A DNA stretch of 64,000 nucleotides from Pusillimonas sp. T2 (GTDB lineage Bacteria > Pseudomonadota > Gammaproteobacteria > Burkholderiales > Burkholderiaceae_B), in NCBI RefSeq assembly GCF_002236805.1, contig NZ_NIQA01000001.1, positions 434,001 through 498,000 on the forward strand, in the 5' to 3' direction. Every line of letters begins with the position of its first letter. Position 1 is the stretch's first letter. A model generated the notes under the pieces. It was given only the letters and a program-made list of their open reading frames with translations, ran no database searches and was not told the origin of the DNA. Position numbers and translations under genes: made by a program. Below are positions 45,575 through 53,719 of this stretch, one piece after another.

Positions 45575-47793
45575 AGGCGCTCGCTGGAAAATTGCATTCT
45601 GGGTTTCAGCTGCTTTGCGCTGCGGCTTCAGTATTGCTAGTAAACACGGCTTACGCCGCAGATCACGTCGAACCGCACGCACTCAGCGCTCCTGAAATAC
45701 AAAGCAGGTCCCCAAACCAGGCATCAACGCAGTCTCTGTCGTATACGCTAGCCGACCTTGGCCAGCGCAATAACATCAAGATTGTCGGCGCCGATGGCTC
45801 GTACAGCGTCGCCCTGCTCATGCCCAACAAAATCGTGCCGGTCACAGCGCAACTCAAGCTGAAATACCATCATTCAGACGAGCTACTCAGCGGTCTATCT
45901 CACTTGAATGTGCGTATAGACGGAAAACACGTTGCGACAATACCCATCAAGCAAGATGAAGCGGGACAAGAACTGAGCTACAACGTCGAATTACCAGCGG
46001 GCTGGATAACACCCGAATCAAGGCTGGACCTGCAGCTTATTGGACACTACACCAATCGCTGCGAAAACCCCCGTTATTCCGGACTATGGCTAGAAGTAGA
46101 CAACACGAGTACTCTCGATCTGGAGGCGCGTCCGAACCTTGCCAACCCTCGCCTTGACGATCTGCCTGTACCCTTCTTCAGGGGTAACTCGATCGCTCAA
46201 CTTGTCTTGCCTTTTGTATTGCCGGCAAGCCCGGATGCCGAAACCCTTGAAGCGGCAGGCATCGTTTCGTCGTGGTTCGGCGCGCTCGCCGACTATCGCG
46301 GCGCAAAATTCCCCGTTAACCACGACAAACTGCCCGAAACAGGGGACGCCGTTATCGTCTTAAGCGCAGATGAATCAATTAACGGACTTGAGCTGCCTGC
46401 GGTAAAAGGGCCTGAGGTGGGCGTGTTCACGCACCCAAGTGATCCAACCGCCAGCCTTCTGGTCATACGGGGTAAAAATCAAGCCGAGGTAAAACAAGCC
46501 GCGCAGGCACTTGTACTAGGCGACAAGGCATTGACCGGTAAGCAAGCGTATATCTCAGCACTCGACCTTCCAGAACCGCGACTACCCTACGATGCGCCCA
46601 GATGGCTGTCTCGTCACAATCCCGTCGCGTTCGGCAATTTGCAAGCACCTGCCAACTTGCAAGTCAACGGTTTTTCGCCCGATTTAATCAGGTTTGGAGT
46701 ACGTTTGCCGCCCGACCTTTATGACCCTGACGATGTTGGGGCATTAATTAAACTTGTTTACCATTACACACCCCGGCCAAAATCAGATGCATCCCGCCTC
46801 TTGAGTAGCGCTAACGGCATTCCGCTTGGCGTCATAGATCTCAAACCAGCGGGCAACCCCGACACGGCCACACTAAGCCTTCCGGTCAGAACGCTTGCCT
46901 CACAAACCGAGCTCCAGTTCTATTTCGACTATAACTATCTATCTCGCGAGAACTGTAAAGACGTTCCCGCGGATACTGTGCGAGGTCGGATCGACCCTAG
47001 CTCGACCATCGACATATCGCACTTGCCGCACTTTATCGCCATGCCCAATATGGCCGCTTTCGCCAATAGCGGCTTTCCGTTCACTCGCTTGGCAGATTTA
47101 TCTGAAACAGCCTTTGTTCTACCGCAACAATCTGGTACCGAAGAGCAAACAACCTACCTCAACATTCTGGGTCAAATGGGCGCAGCGACCGGATACCCCG
47201 CAATACGCCTTCAGGTTGTTTTCCCGCAGCCAAACACCCCACTGCCCAACAAGGATATTTTGGTCATCGCGGGATCCAACGTCCACGATGTATTGGGGCC
47301 TTGGTCGAGCGCCCTGCCAAAAAATAGCGTCCTGGAAAACGGCCAAGATCAAGAAAATTCCTCGTTATGGAAAAAGCTTATTGCATACGTCGACCCTTCG
47401 ACCAGCACTCAACCGCATCGCCAACTAAACCATCAGGCATTACTAACCGGCTTTGAGTCGCCTGCGTCAGCGGGCCGCAGCGTTGTTGTAGTTGCGTCAG
47501 CAAACCCATCAAATCTGCACCATTTCAGCGACGCGTTGTTAAACACAAGTTTGTTGGAACGCATCCGTGGGTCAAGTATTAGCCTGGGTGCCGATCAGGT
47601 ACAAACGCTGTCAACACAAACCGACTATTACCTGACCGACCTAAGCCTGCCGCATCGCATTGTTTGGTACTTGGAACGCCACCCGTTAATCCTTGTCATG
47701 CTCGCTCTAATCACGACCGTGATACTTGGGCTCATGATGTACGCAACACTGCGTGCTCGCGCGATTAAACGTCTGCGCCAGCAAGAGAGCTAA
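45571..47793 (+). CDS. bcsB: Cellulose synthase periplasmic subunit BcsB (copy 1)
   Basis: Protein of 740 aa with a signal peptide (cleavage near TAYA|ADH), repeated carbohydrate-binding and flavodoxin-like domains, and one C-terminal membrane helix (HPLILVMLALITTVILGLMM) that docks to BcsA. Diagnostic segments are DAPRWLSRHNPVAFG, FSPDLIRFGVRLPPDL and RGRIDPSSTIDISHLPHF. It directly follows bcsA with an overlapping start, so it is the likely standard partner. A 381-bp gap separates it from the rest of the locus. Confidence 0.95.
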   Translation: MKALAGKLHSGFQLLCAAASVLLVNTAYAADHVEPHALSAPEIQSRSPNQASTQSLSYTLADLGQRNNIKIVGADGSYSVALLMPNKIVPVTAQLKLKYHHSDELLSGLSHLNVRIDGKHVATIPIKQDEAGQELSYNVELPAGWITPESRLDLQLIGHYTNRCENPRYSGLWLEVDNTSTLDLEARPNLANPRLDDLPVPFFRGNSIAQLVLPFVLPASPDAETLEAAGIVSSWFGALADYRGAKFPVNHDKLPETGDAVIVLSADESINGLELPAVKGPEVGVFTHPSDPTASLLVIRGKNQAEVKQAAQALVLGDKALTGKQAYISALDLPEPRLPYDAPRWLSRHNPVAFGNLQAPANLQVNGFSPDLIRFGVRLPPDLYDPDDVGALIKLVYHYTPRPKSDASRLLSSANGIPLGVIDLKPAGNPDTATLSLPVRTLASQTELQFYFDYNYLSRENCKDVPADTVRGRIDPSSTIDISHLPHFIAMPNMAAFANSGFPFTRLADLSETAFVLPQQSGTEEQTTYLNILGQMGAATGYPAIRLQVVFPQPNTPLPNKDILVIAGSNVHDVLGPWSSALPKNSVLENGQDQENSSLWKKLIAYVDPSTSTQPHRQLNHQALLTGFESPASAGRSVVVVASANPSNLHHFSDALLNTSLLERIRGSSISLGADQVQTLSTQTDYYLTDLSLPHRIVWYLERHPLILVMLALITTVILGLMMYATLRARAIKRLRQQES

Positions 47794-47830
47794 ACGAACA
47801 GGGATGCAATACAACACCTAGCCAAAAGGC

Positions 47831-47859
47831 TTAAAACTTTTGTAATTTTGGTCTAAAAT
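47831..47859 (+). promoter_or_regulatory. Possible internal promoter before bcsD
   Basis: TTAAAA (47831-47836), 17 bp, TAAAAT (47854-47859). Moderate match to sigma-70 elements in the AT-rich start of the gap. It would give a leader of about 300 nt before bcsD. Confidence 0.35.
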
Positions 47860-47913
47860 CGCATTAAGTCGCACATTTAACATAATGCTACTCTTTAGGC
47901 ATGTGCGCTACAG

Positions 47914-47964
47914 GCAAGGTTATGCTTCAAGAATGCGGGCCGGAAACCCGCAGCTCCGCCTTGC
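47914..47964 (+). other. Nested RNA hairpin in the bcsB1-bcsD gap
   Basis: An outer 6-bp stem (GCAAGG 47914-47919 with CCTTGC 47959-47964) encloses an inner 6-bp stem (TGCGGG 47934-47939 with CCCGCA 47947-47952, loop CCGGAAA). There is no U-run after it except AAAAAT, so it is not an intrinsic terminator. I could not match it to the GEMM cyclic di-GMP riboswitch consensus. It might be a processing or regulatory structure. Confidence 0.4.
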
Positions 47965-48174
47965 AAAAATTATGCTGGTTATGCATATACGCTTCTCAAG
48001 TTGCCAATTCCAGCGCTCTCCGTCTGCGTTGCAGCATCTGGGCCGCCCTGCTGGCATACCGTTTTTCCCCGCAAAACTACCTAAATCGCTCGTTCCAATG
48101 CGTATTTCCATACGTATTGCCCAACGCTGCGCTCGCAACGCTTGAGAAATCCAATAAGAACCCAAAGGACCGTC

Positions 48175-48645
48175 GTGGAAAAAGATATCGTCCAGTACTT
48201 GATTACGCAACACTGCTCGGCTCAATGGAGAGGCTTCATGGGGGCGCTTGCACAAGAGCTCACACAGCATCTCACACCCAGCAACCTACGCGGGCTCATG
48301 CGCCGCGCGGGCCAACGCTTTGCAAGACAGCACCCCTTACCAGAAAGTGAGACGATCGGTGCACTTCAAAGCGCAATCAATGCGCTCTGGCAATCGATGA
48401 ACTGGGGTTGGGTTTCTATCGACGACGAACATGCACAACTCGTTATTCGTCACTACCTGTCGCCTTTACCCGTCAGCATGCTGCCCGAGAACATGCCCTG
48501 GTCAAACGGTTTCCTGGAAGGCGCCTATGAGCAATGGCTGCATCAATCGGGTGCTGATGAATCGCTTTGTCTGCGTCAATCGGCCATCGACGACAGCACG
48601 GGTACTGTTGAGTACCGCCTTGAGCACCGCTCATTCGAACGCTGA
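48175..48645 (+). CDS. bcsD: Cellulose synthase subunit D
   Basis: BcsD of 156 aa, the size of the Komagataeibacter protein, which forms a periplasmic octamer guiding glucan chains into crystalline fibrils. CSAQWRGFMGALAQEL, WGWVSIDDEHAQLVIRHY and GFLEGAYEQWL follow the family pattern. GTG 48175 is chosen because AAAGGA (48165-48170) is well placed and the conserved part begins at once; a TTG at 48142 is the longer alternative. BcsD marks class I operons and is not part of wss operons. Confidence 0.88.
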   Translation: MEKDIVQYLITQHCSAQWRGFMGALAQELTQHLTPSNLRGLMRRAGQRFARQHPLPESETIGALQSAINALWQSMNWGWVSIDDEHAQLVIRHYLSPLPVSMLPENMPWSNGFLEGAYEQWLHQSGADESLCLRQSAIDDSTGTVEYRLEHRSFER

Positions 48646-48699
48646 AATGAGTCGTACTCACCATTGTAAAAAACGAAACGGAATAGAGTGGAACGCAAA

Positions 48700-49296
48700 A
48701 TGAGTCAAGACACCGACATTCAAAACCTGTTTCGACAGTTCGACGGGCAATCTGCAAAATATAAAGAGATCACCCGTGACGAGCAAAATTCCAGCGCACG
48801 TCACCGGTGGCCGTTGATCGAAACCATTAAGCTTCACCAAGAGCCGGTTCCGCCTGCGCGCATCGTAGAGCCGGCTTTTCCTGAGCACGTTGCAGAGCCG
48901 CAAGTGAGCAACACGTTCGCGGCTGCGGTCGCGACGAACCAAGCACAACACGCTTCCGTGGCGCCAGCGCCTGAGCCAAAACCCGCGCGTGTCATACCGT
49001 CAAAAACGGCCTTGCTCAGGTCGCTCGCGCAGTCGCCCCAACGACTTCGATCGCAATTTGGCCCAACCGCCGCGCCCGACCTCTCAGAGGCCCAACACAA
49101 GCCATTGTTCCAGGCGTCAAACAAGCGCACCGAAAAAAAACCAATCGAAACGCCTGCGCCCAGCACGGTAGCGCAAAGCGCTGCGCCCACAACACCGTCC
49201 GATACGGCACAAACGCCGCTAAAGCGGTTATTCGGGCGTTTGGCATCGTCACCGCAAGACAACGCCCCCTCTGACCTTCCCTTGCGTCGCGGATGA
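48700..49296 (+). CDS. bcsP: Cellulose biosynthesis protein BcsP with BcsR-like N-terminal motif
   Basis: Protein of 198 aa, largely Pro/Ala-rich and probably disordered (residues 50-180). The first 45 residues contain DIQNLFRQFDGQSAKYKEI and then RHRWPLIE, matching the pattern of the small E. coli protein BcsR (D-I-x-x-L...F...Y-x-x-I...RWPL). A short basic-hydrophobic TPLKRLFGRL near the C-terminus is typical of BcsP. ATG 48700 is used; an in-frame GTG at 48688 would add four residues. It overlaps bcsQ2 by four bases, in keeping with BcsR-BcsQ complexes. Confidence 0.8.
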   Translation: MSQDTDIQNLFRQFDGQSAKYKEITRDEQNSSARHRWPLIETIKLHQEPVPPARIVEPAFPEHVAEPQVSNTFAAAVATNQAQHASVAPAPEPKPARVIPSKTALLRSLAQSPQRLRSQFGPTAAPDLSEAQHKPLFQASNKRTEKKPIETPAPSTVAQSAAPTTPSDTAQTPLKRLFGRLASSPQDNAPSDLPLRRG

Positions 49297-50078
49297 ACCG
49301 CACCGTGAAGAAAGTAGCGATCGTTTCAACCAAGGGCGGCGTAGGCAAAAGTACCGTATCAGCAAATCTGTGCATGGCACTATTTCGCTCAGGCTTTCCG
49401 GTGCTGGGTGTTGACCTGGACCCTCAGAACGCATTGCACCTGCACTTTGGCGGCCGCAATGACAGACTTGACGGGATTTCGAGAGCGACACTGGAAGCAC
49501 GCGAATGGCGTGACGCGGCGTACCAGGTTGACGCCGGCCTGGCCGTTTTGCCGTACGGCCTAATTAACGAAAACGATCGTCACGAGTTTGAAAAACGACT
49601 GACCCACGACGCCCACTGGCTCGAGCGCAACTTAAATCAATTGCCTATCGCACCCGAAACCATCGTCATCATCGACACACCGCCGGGGCCGTCAACGTAT
49701 TTGCAGCAAGCCCTAACAACTGCAGACCTGGTCATTGTGGTGACGCTTGCCGATGCGGCCTCGTATGCCACCCTGCCTCAAATGGAAAAACTCATCCGCA
49801 ACTTTTGCACATCGCGTGATGATTTTTTAGGGTACAGCTATCTGGTTAATCAGTACGATCCTAACAAAGCGCTTAGTCAGGACGTGCTGCAAGCCCTGCG
49901 AGAGCAGCTCCCTGACAGCACCGTCGAGCCCGTCAAATTTAACCAAAGTGTAGGCGAGGCACTTGCCTACGGAAAGACCCTCATTGAGTACCGTCCGGAC
50001 AGTATTGTGAATCAAGATTACTTTTCCTGGGCCAAGTGGATCCTAGACCACCTCGAAGTCACAGTACCAGACACCTAA
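49293..50078 (+). CDS. bcsQ: BcsQ/YhjQ ParA-like ATPase (copy 2)
   Basis: Second BcsQ-type ATPase, 261 aa. It has the classical deviant Walker A STKGGVGKST near residue 9, VDLDPQNALHLHFGG, and IIDTPPGPSTYLQQAL. Compared with copy 1 it lacks the N-terminal extension and is closer to ordinary YhjQ proteins. Coupling to bcsP suggests that these two act together. Both copies keep the ATP-binding lysines, so neither looks like a dead remnant. Confidence 0.9.
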   Translation: MNRTVKKVAIVSTKGGVGKSTVSANLCMALFRSGFPVLGVDLDPQNALHLHFGGRNDRLDGISRATLEAREWRDAAYQVDAGLAVLPYGLINENDRHEFEKRLTHDAHWLERNLNQLPIAPETIVIIDTPPGPSTYLQQALTTADLVIVVTLADAASYATLPQMEKLIRNFCTSRDDFLGYSYLVNQYDPNKALSQDVLQALREQLPDSTVEPVKFNQSVGEALAYGKTLIEYRPDSIVNQDYFSWAKWILDHLEVTVPDT

Positions 50079-50116
50079 GCACGCTGCGCCAACTCAGACA
50101 AAACAAAAGACCTCAG

Positions 50117-52468
50117 ATGCTCATGACAAATAAAACGTTTCACCCGCCCTTTACACGTGGTCGGCTTATTGCACGATGGATCGTGCCTTGCATGCTGGTT
50201 GGGGGCTTGTTAAGCCATACGTCCAGCCACGCCAACGAAACAACAATTGCCTCTGAGGAAACAGTCGCGCCTATCGGGATCGAACCGGTTGCGGCCACCC
50301 CACCCTTTGTCGCCAACCGCAACATAACCTTCCAAGCGCTCGGGGCACAATATCCATTGAACCTGCGCGGCATCGACTCAAGCAACACGATCCCCTTCAG
50401 CATTCGCGCAGACGAGGTAGTTACAGGCGCACGGCTCAAGCTTGGTTATGCCTATTCGCCTTCACTGCTCCCAGATCTCTCGCACATCAATATTCTGGTC
50501 AACGACGAGGTTGCGGCAACCATCGCGCTGCCCAACGATAAGGCAGGACGCCAGCTCACAAAAACCGTCACTCTCCCTGCCCATCTCATCACGGCCTACA
50601 ACCAGTTACGCGTCCAATTAGTCGGGCACTACACGCTCGAATGCGAAGACCCTCTGCATTCCAGCCTGTGGGCCAACATCAGCAACCGCAGCACCTTAGA
50701 GCTGGCGGTCAACCCGCTGCCGCTACCCGACGACCTTGCCCTATTCCCATTGCCGTTCTTTGACCCACGGGATATCGAGCAACTCGTGTTGCCGTTTGTA
50801 TTTAGTGGCGTCGCCGACAACAACGTGCTAGAGGGCGCTGGCGCGCTGTCCTCTTGGTTCGGTGCGATGGCTGGCCATCGCCGCGCCCACTTTCCTGTAG
50901 AGAAAGACGTGGCGCCTGCAAGCGGGAACGCCATCGTTTTCGTCAACGGTGCAGAGCAAGCCCGCTTTTTTCACTCTGACCCTTTGGCCGGCCCCACGCT
51001 GGCCGTTACGCCTAACCCTCAAGACCCCAGCAGCAAATTTTTACTGATAATGGGCCGAAACAGCGAAGAGCTTAAGCAGGCCGCCATTGCCCTGGCTGCG
51101 GGTAACCAGACACTGAGCGGTCGCGCAGCGCTCATTACACAATTCGCCGAATTGAAACCCCGGGTTCCTTACGATGCGCCCCGGTGGCTACGCACCGACC
51201 GGCCCGTAGCATTTGGCGAACTGATCGACGAAAAGCAATTGAACGTGTCCGGTTACAGCCCAGACTTGATTCGCATCAACGTGAGGACACCTCCTGATTT
51301 GTTCGCATGGCGCGAGAAAAACGTACCTATTCAATTAAAGTACCGCTATACGCCGCAACCGACTTCAGTGAACTCTTCTTTGCTCTTCAGCGTCGACGAT
51401 CTCTTCATGAAGTCGATGCCATTGTTCGCACTGGATGATCTTTACCCAGAGCAAACCCCTGCTACCCAAACGCTACCGGATCAAGACATACCGTCTCACG
51501 CGCTGCTGGAAGTGCCGTTGAACACGCTGAAGTCCAGCGCACAACTGCAGTTTCGCTATATGTACGACTACATAAAGCAAGGCGAATGCCGTGACATCAT
51601 CATTGACAACGTTCGTGGTTTGATCGACCCCGAGTCGACCATCGACCTGACAAGCTATCCTCATTTCAAGGCAATGCCGGATTTGACGTCGTTTGTAGAC
51701 AGCGGCTGGCCTTACACCCGACTTGCCGACCTGTCGGAAACGGCAGTCATTCTGGACAAGCAATTTTCTGCCGACGAAGTTACGCTGTACCTCGACCTGA
51801 TGGGCCTGATGGGCGAATCGACAGGCTACCCTGCGCTGGCCGTGACCGTAACCCACATAGACGGAATCGACGCGGTCGCCAACAAAGACTTGCTGGTACT
51901 CGCCGCCGGTGCCGAAAAACCCGCCTTAACCTACTGGAACGACTTCTTGACCGGCAGTTACACGGGTGCAGACGGCAAACGCTTGGGAACGTCCGACTTG
52001 CTGTACAAAAGGTTGATGTGGCCCACGCCTGACCCACGCAACGCCATCGTGCCGCAACGGGCGACGATTAACTACGACAGCCGCGGGTCCAGCGCCATAG
52101 TGGCTGGCTTCGAGTCTCCGAAAGTTCCAGGCCGAAGTGTGGTCGTTGTGGCCAGCAATCAACCCGAGGGCCTTAAACAAGCCAGCTCGGCCATACTGAA
52201 AAACGAAGATTTTCAGGGTACGGTGGGGGGAAGCCTTTCTATCGTCAGAAACAATAAGATAGACCAGCTTGTTGCAGACCAAACTTACTACACCGGCGAT
52301 TTGGGCTTCTTCAAGCATATTCAGTGGGTACTCTCACCCTATCTGCCGGCCGCCCCCTGGAAAGCCGCTCTGATAGCACTCCTTGCGCTCTTGGTCGTGG
52401 CCGCCTTGGTGACGCAGCTTGCCCGAAAAGTTTTACGCAATCGCAAAGCGCGTACACCTAAGGCCTAA
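50117..52468 (+). CDS. bcsB: Cellulose synthase periplasmic subunit BcsB (copy 2)
   Basis: Second BcsB, 783 aa, with a signal peptide (cleavage near SSHA|NET), the same domain order as copy 1 and a C-terminal membrane helix (WKAALIALLALLVVAALVTQL). Shared signatures are DAPRWLRTDRPVAFGEL, YSPDLIRINVRTPPDL and RGLIDPESTIDLTSYPHF. It diverges widely from copy 1 in the loops and is about 40 residues longer, so it is not a recent duplicate. No bcsA precedes it. ATG 50117 or 50123 may be used; the former follows AAAAGA. Confidence 0.94.
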   Translation: MLMTNKTFHPPFTRGRLIARWIVPCMLVGGLLSHTSSHANETTIASEETVAPIGIEPVAATPPFVANRNITFQALGAQYPLNLRGIDSSNTIPFSIRADEVVTGARLKLGYAYSPSLLPDLSHINILVNDEVAATIALPNDKAGRQLTKTVTLPAHLITAYNQLRVQLVGHYTLECEDPLHSSLWANISNRSTLELAVNPLPLPDDLALFPLPFFDPRDIEQLVLPFVFSGVADNNVLEGAGALSSWFGAMAGHRRAHFPVEKDVAPASGNAIVFVNGAEQARFFHSDPLAGPTLAVTPNPQDPSSKFLLIMGRNSEELKQAAIALAAGNQTLSGRAALITQFAELKPRVPYDAPRWLRTDRPVAFGELIDEKQLNVSGYSPDLIRINVRTPPDLFAWREKNVPIQLKYRYTPQPTSVNSSLLFSVDDLFMKSMPLFALDDLYPEQTPATQTLPDQDIPSHALLEVPLNTLKSSAQLQFRYMYDYIKQGECRDIIIDNVRGLIDPESTIDLTSYPHFKAMPDLTSFVDSGWPYTRLADLSETAVILDKQFSADEVTLYLDLMGLMGESTGYPALAVTVTHIDGIDAVANKDLLVLAAGAEKPALTYWNDFLTGSYTGADGKRLGTSDLLYKRLMWPTPDPRNAIVPQRATINYDSRGSSAIVAGFESPKVPGRSVVVVASNQPEGLKQASSAILKNEDFQGTVGGSLSIVRNNKIDQLVADQTYYTGDLGFFKHIQWVLSPYLPAAPWKAALIALLALLVVAALVTQLARKVLRNRKARTPKA

Positions 52469-52471
52469 AAC

Positions 52472-53719
52472 ATGCCCCGTCACGCGCTGCGTCGTCAACT
52501 GTACAAAAGCCAGCACCCTCAACCGGGGCGGCGACGCTTCATCTGTTCATTAGCGGCCAGCGGCCTTTTAGCCGTTGGCGGCAACCCGATGGCGCAAACC
52601 GAACCGGTAGCCTCAACACAGTGCCGCGGCACCGTTGACTGGCCCCAATGGCAAACCTTTCTCGAATACTTTGTGCAGCCTGACGGACGCGTGCTCGATG
52701 CCAGCACCCCCGAACAGCACAGCTCGTCGGAAGGGCAATCGTATGGCATGTTTTTTGCCTTGATTGCCAATGATTGCCAGACATTCGAGAAAATGTGGCG
52801 TTGGGCCGTAAACAACCTGGCAAACGGAGACATTTATCGCAATTTGCCGGCCTGGATTTGGGGTAAAGACAAAGAGGGAAACTGGCGCGTTCTGGACAAC
52901 AACTCGGCATCCGACGCCGAACTCTGGTTCATTTATTCACTGCTGGAAGCCGGGAAGCGCTGGGGTCGCCCCGACTACACAAACGACGCGCTCGCGCTGT
53001 TGCGGCTCGTCGAAACGCTGGAGATCGACACCTTGCCAAGCCTCGGCAAGATGCTGCTCCCCGGGCCCAATCACTTTGTCTTGCCCAACAATATCTGGCG
53101 TCTGAACCCCAGCTATCTTCCTTTACCGGTGTTGCGCCGGCTGGCCAGCGTTTCACCAAACGGGCCCTGGAACGAGGTCATTGAATCGACGGTCGCCCTG
53201 CTTCAAGCGACGACGCCCAAGGGGTTCGTGGCCGATTGGGTGTGTTATCAGGCAAACCCAGAAGCAGGCACCGGGATGTTCATTACTGACCCCGACAAAG
53301 GCGACGTCGGTAGTTACGACGCAATTCGCGTGTACTTATGGGCCGGTATGACGCCCGCTGACGACCCGTTAGCACAGACCATACTCGACACGTTATATGG
53401 CATGGCCATAGCGGTCAAAGAAACCGGCGCGCCCCCGGAGCGCGTGGATACCAAGACGGGGGTTGGCACAAACACAGGACCAGCCGGGTTTTCATCTGCC
53501 TTGGCCCCCTACTTCCATGCGCGCAATGAGCTGGCCCAAATGAACGCACAATACAACCGGGCCGCATCGTTGCTGCAAGCAAACCTGCTTGAAATGCGCG
53601 CCAAAGCACAACAGCCGCCATACTACGACAACGTATTAGATCTGTTCAGTACAGGTTGGCAACAAGGTCACTACCGTTTTACGGCATCGGGTGACCTACA
53701 ACTCCAATGGGACCGCTAA
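52472..53719 (+). CDS. bcsZ: Periplasmic endo-beta-1,4-glucanase, GH8
   Basis: Cellulase of 415 aa that trims misassembled glucan during secretion. The GH8 acid/base Glu87 in SSEGQSYGMFF and the catalytic Asp283 in GSYDAIRVYLWAGM are visible, with NNSASDAELWFIYSLLEA between them. The N-terminus has GRRRFICSLAASGLLAVG, which resembles a twin-arginine signal rather than the plain Sec signal of E. coli BcsZ. It starts three bases after bcsB2 and overlaps the bcsC start. Confidence 0.94.
   Translation: MPRHALRRQLYKSQHPQPGRRRFICSLAASGLLAVGGNPMAQTEPVASTQCRGTVDWPQWQTFLEYFVQPDGRVLDASTPEQHSSSEGQSYGMFFALIANDCQTFEKMWRWAVNNLANGDIYRNLPAWIWGKDKEGNWRVLDNNSASDAELWFIYSLLEAGKRWGRPDYTNDALALLRLVETLEIDTLPSLGKMLLPGPNHFVLPNNIWRLNPSYLPLPVLRRLASVSPNGPWNEVIESTVALLQATTPKGFVADWVCYQANPEAGTGMFITDPDKGDVGSYDAIRVYLWAGMTPADDPLAQTILDTLYGMAIAVKETGAPPERVDTKTGVGTNTGPAGFSSALAPYFHARNELAQMNAQYNRAASLLQANLLEMRAKAQQPPYYDNVLDLFSTGWQQGHYRFTASGDLQLQWDR

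Larger units (their letters stand above)
47794..48174 (+). other. 381-bp gap inside the cellulose operon
   Basis: No convincing gene: ORFs here start late, run into bcsD in other frames and show no family. The first part (47820-47885) is AT-rich and holds a possible promoter; a nested hairpin lies at 47914-47964; TTATGC occurs three times (47920, 47970, 47979). All other joints from bcsQ1 to the AlgJ-like gene are overlaps or gaps of under 60 bp, so this is the obvious break in the operon. Confidence 0.6.

Noticed and set aside
47866-48174. GEMM-type cyclic di-GMP riboswitch in the bcs gap
   Set aside because: The conserved GEMM loop and receptor sequences are not visible; only a simple nested hairpin is present.
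47901-48350. ORF of 149 residues in the bcsB1-bcsD gap
   Set aside because: It overlaps bcsD in another frame, has no ribosome site and shows no plausible fold; many rare Cys/Arg/Thr runs suggest noncoding sequence.
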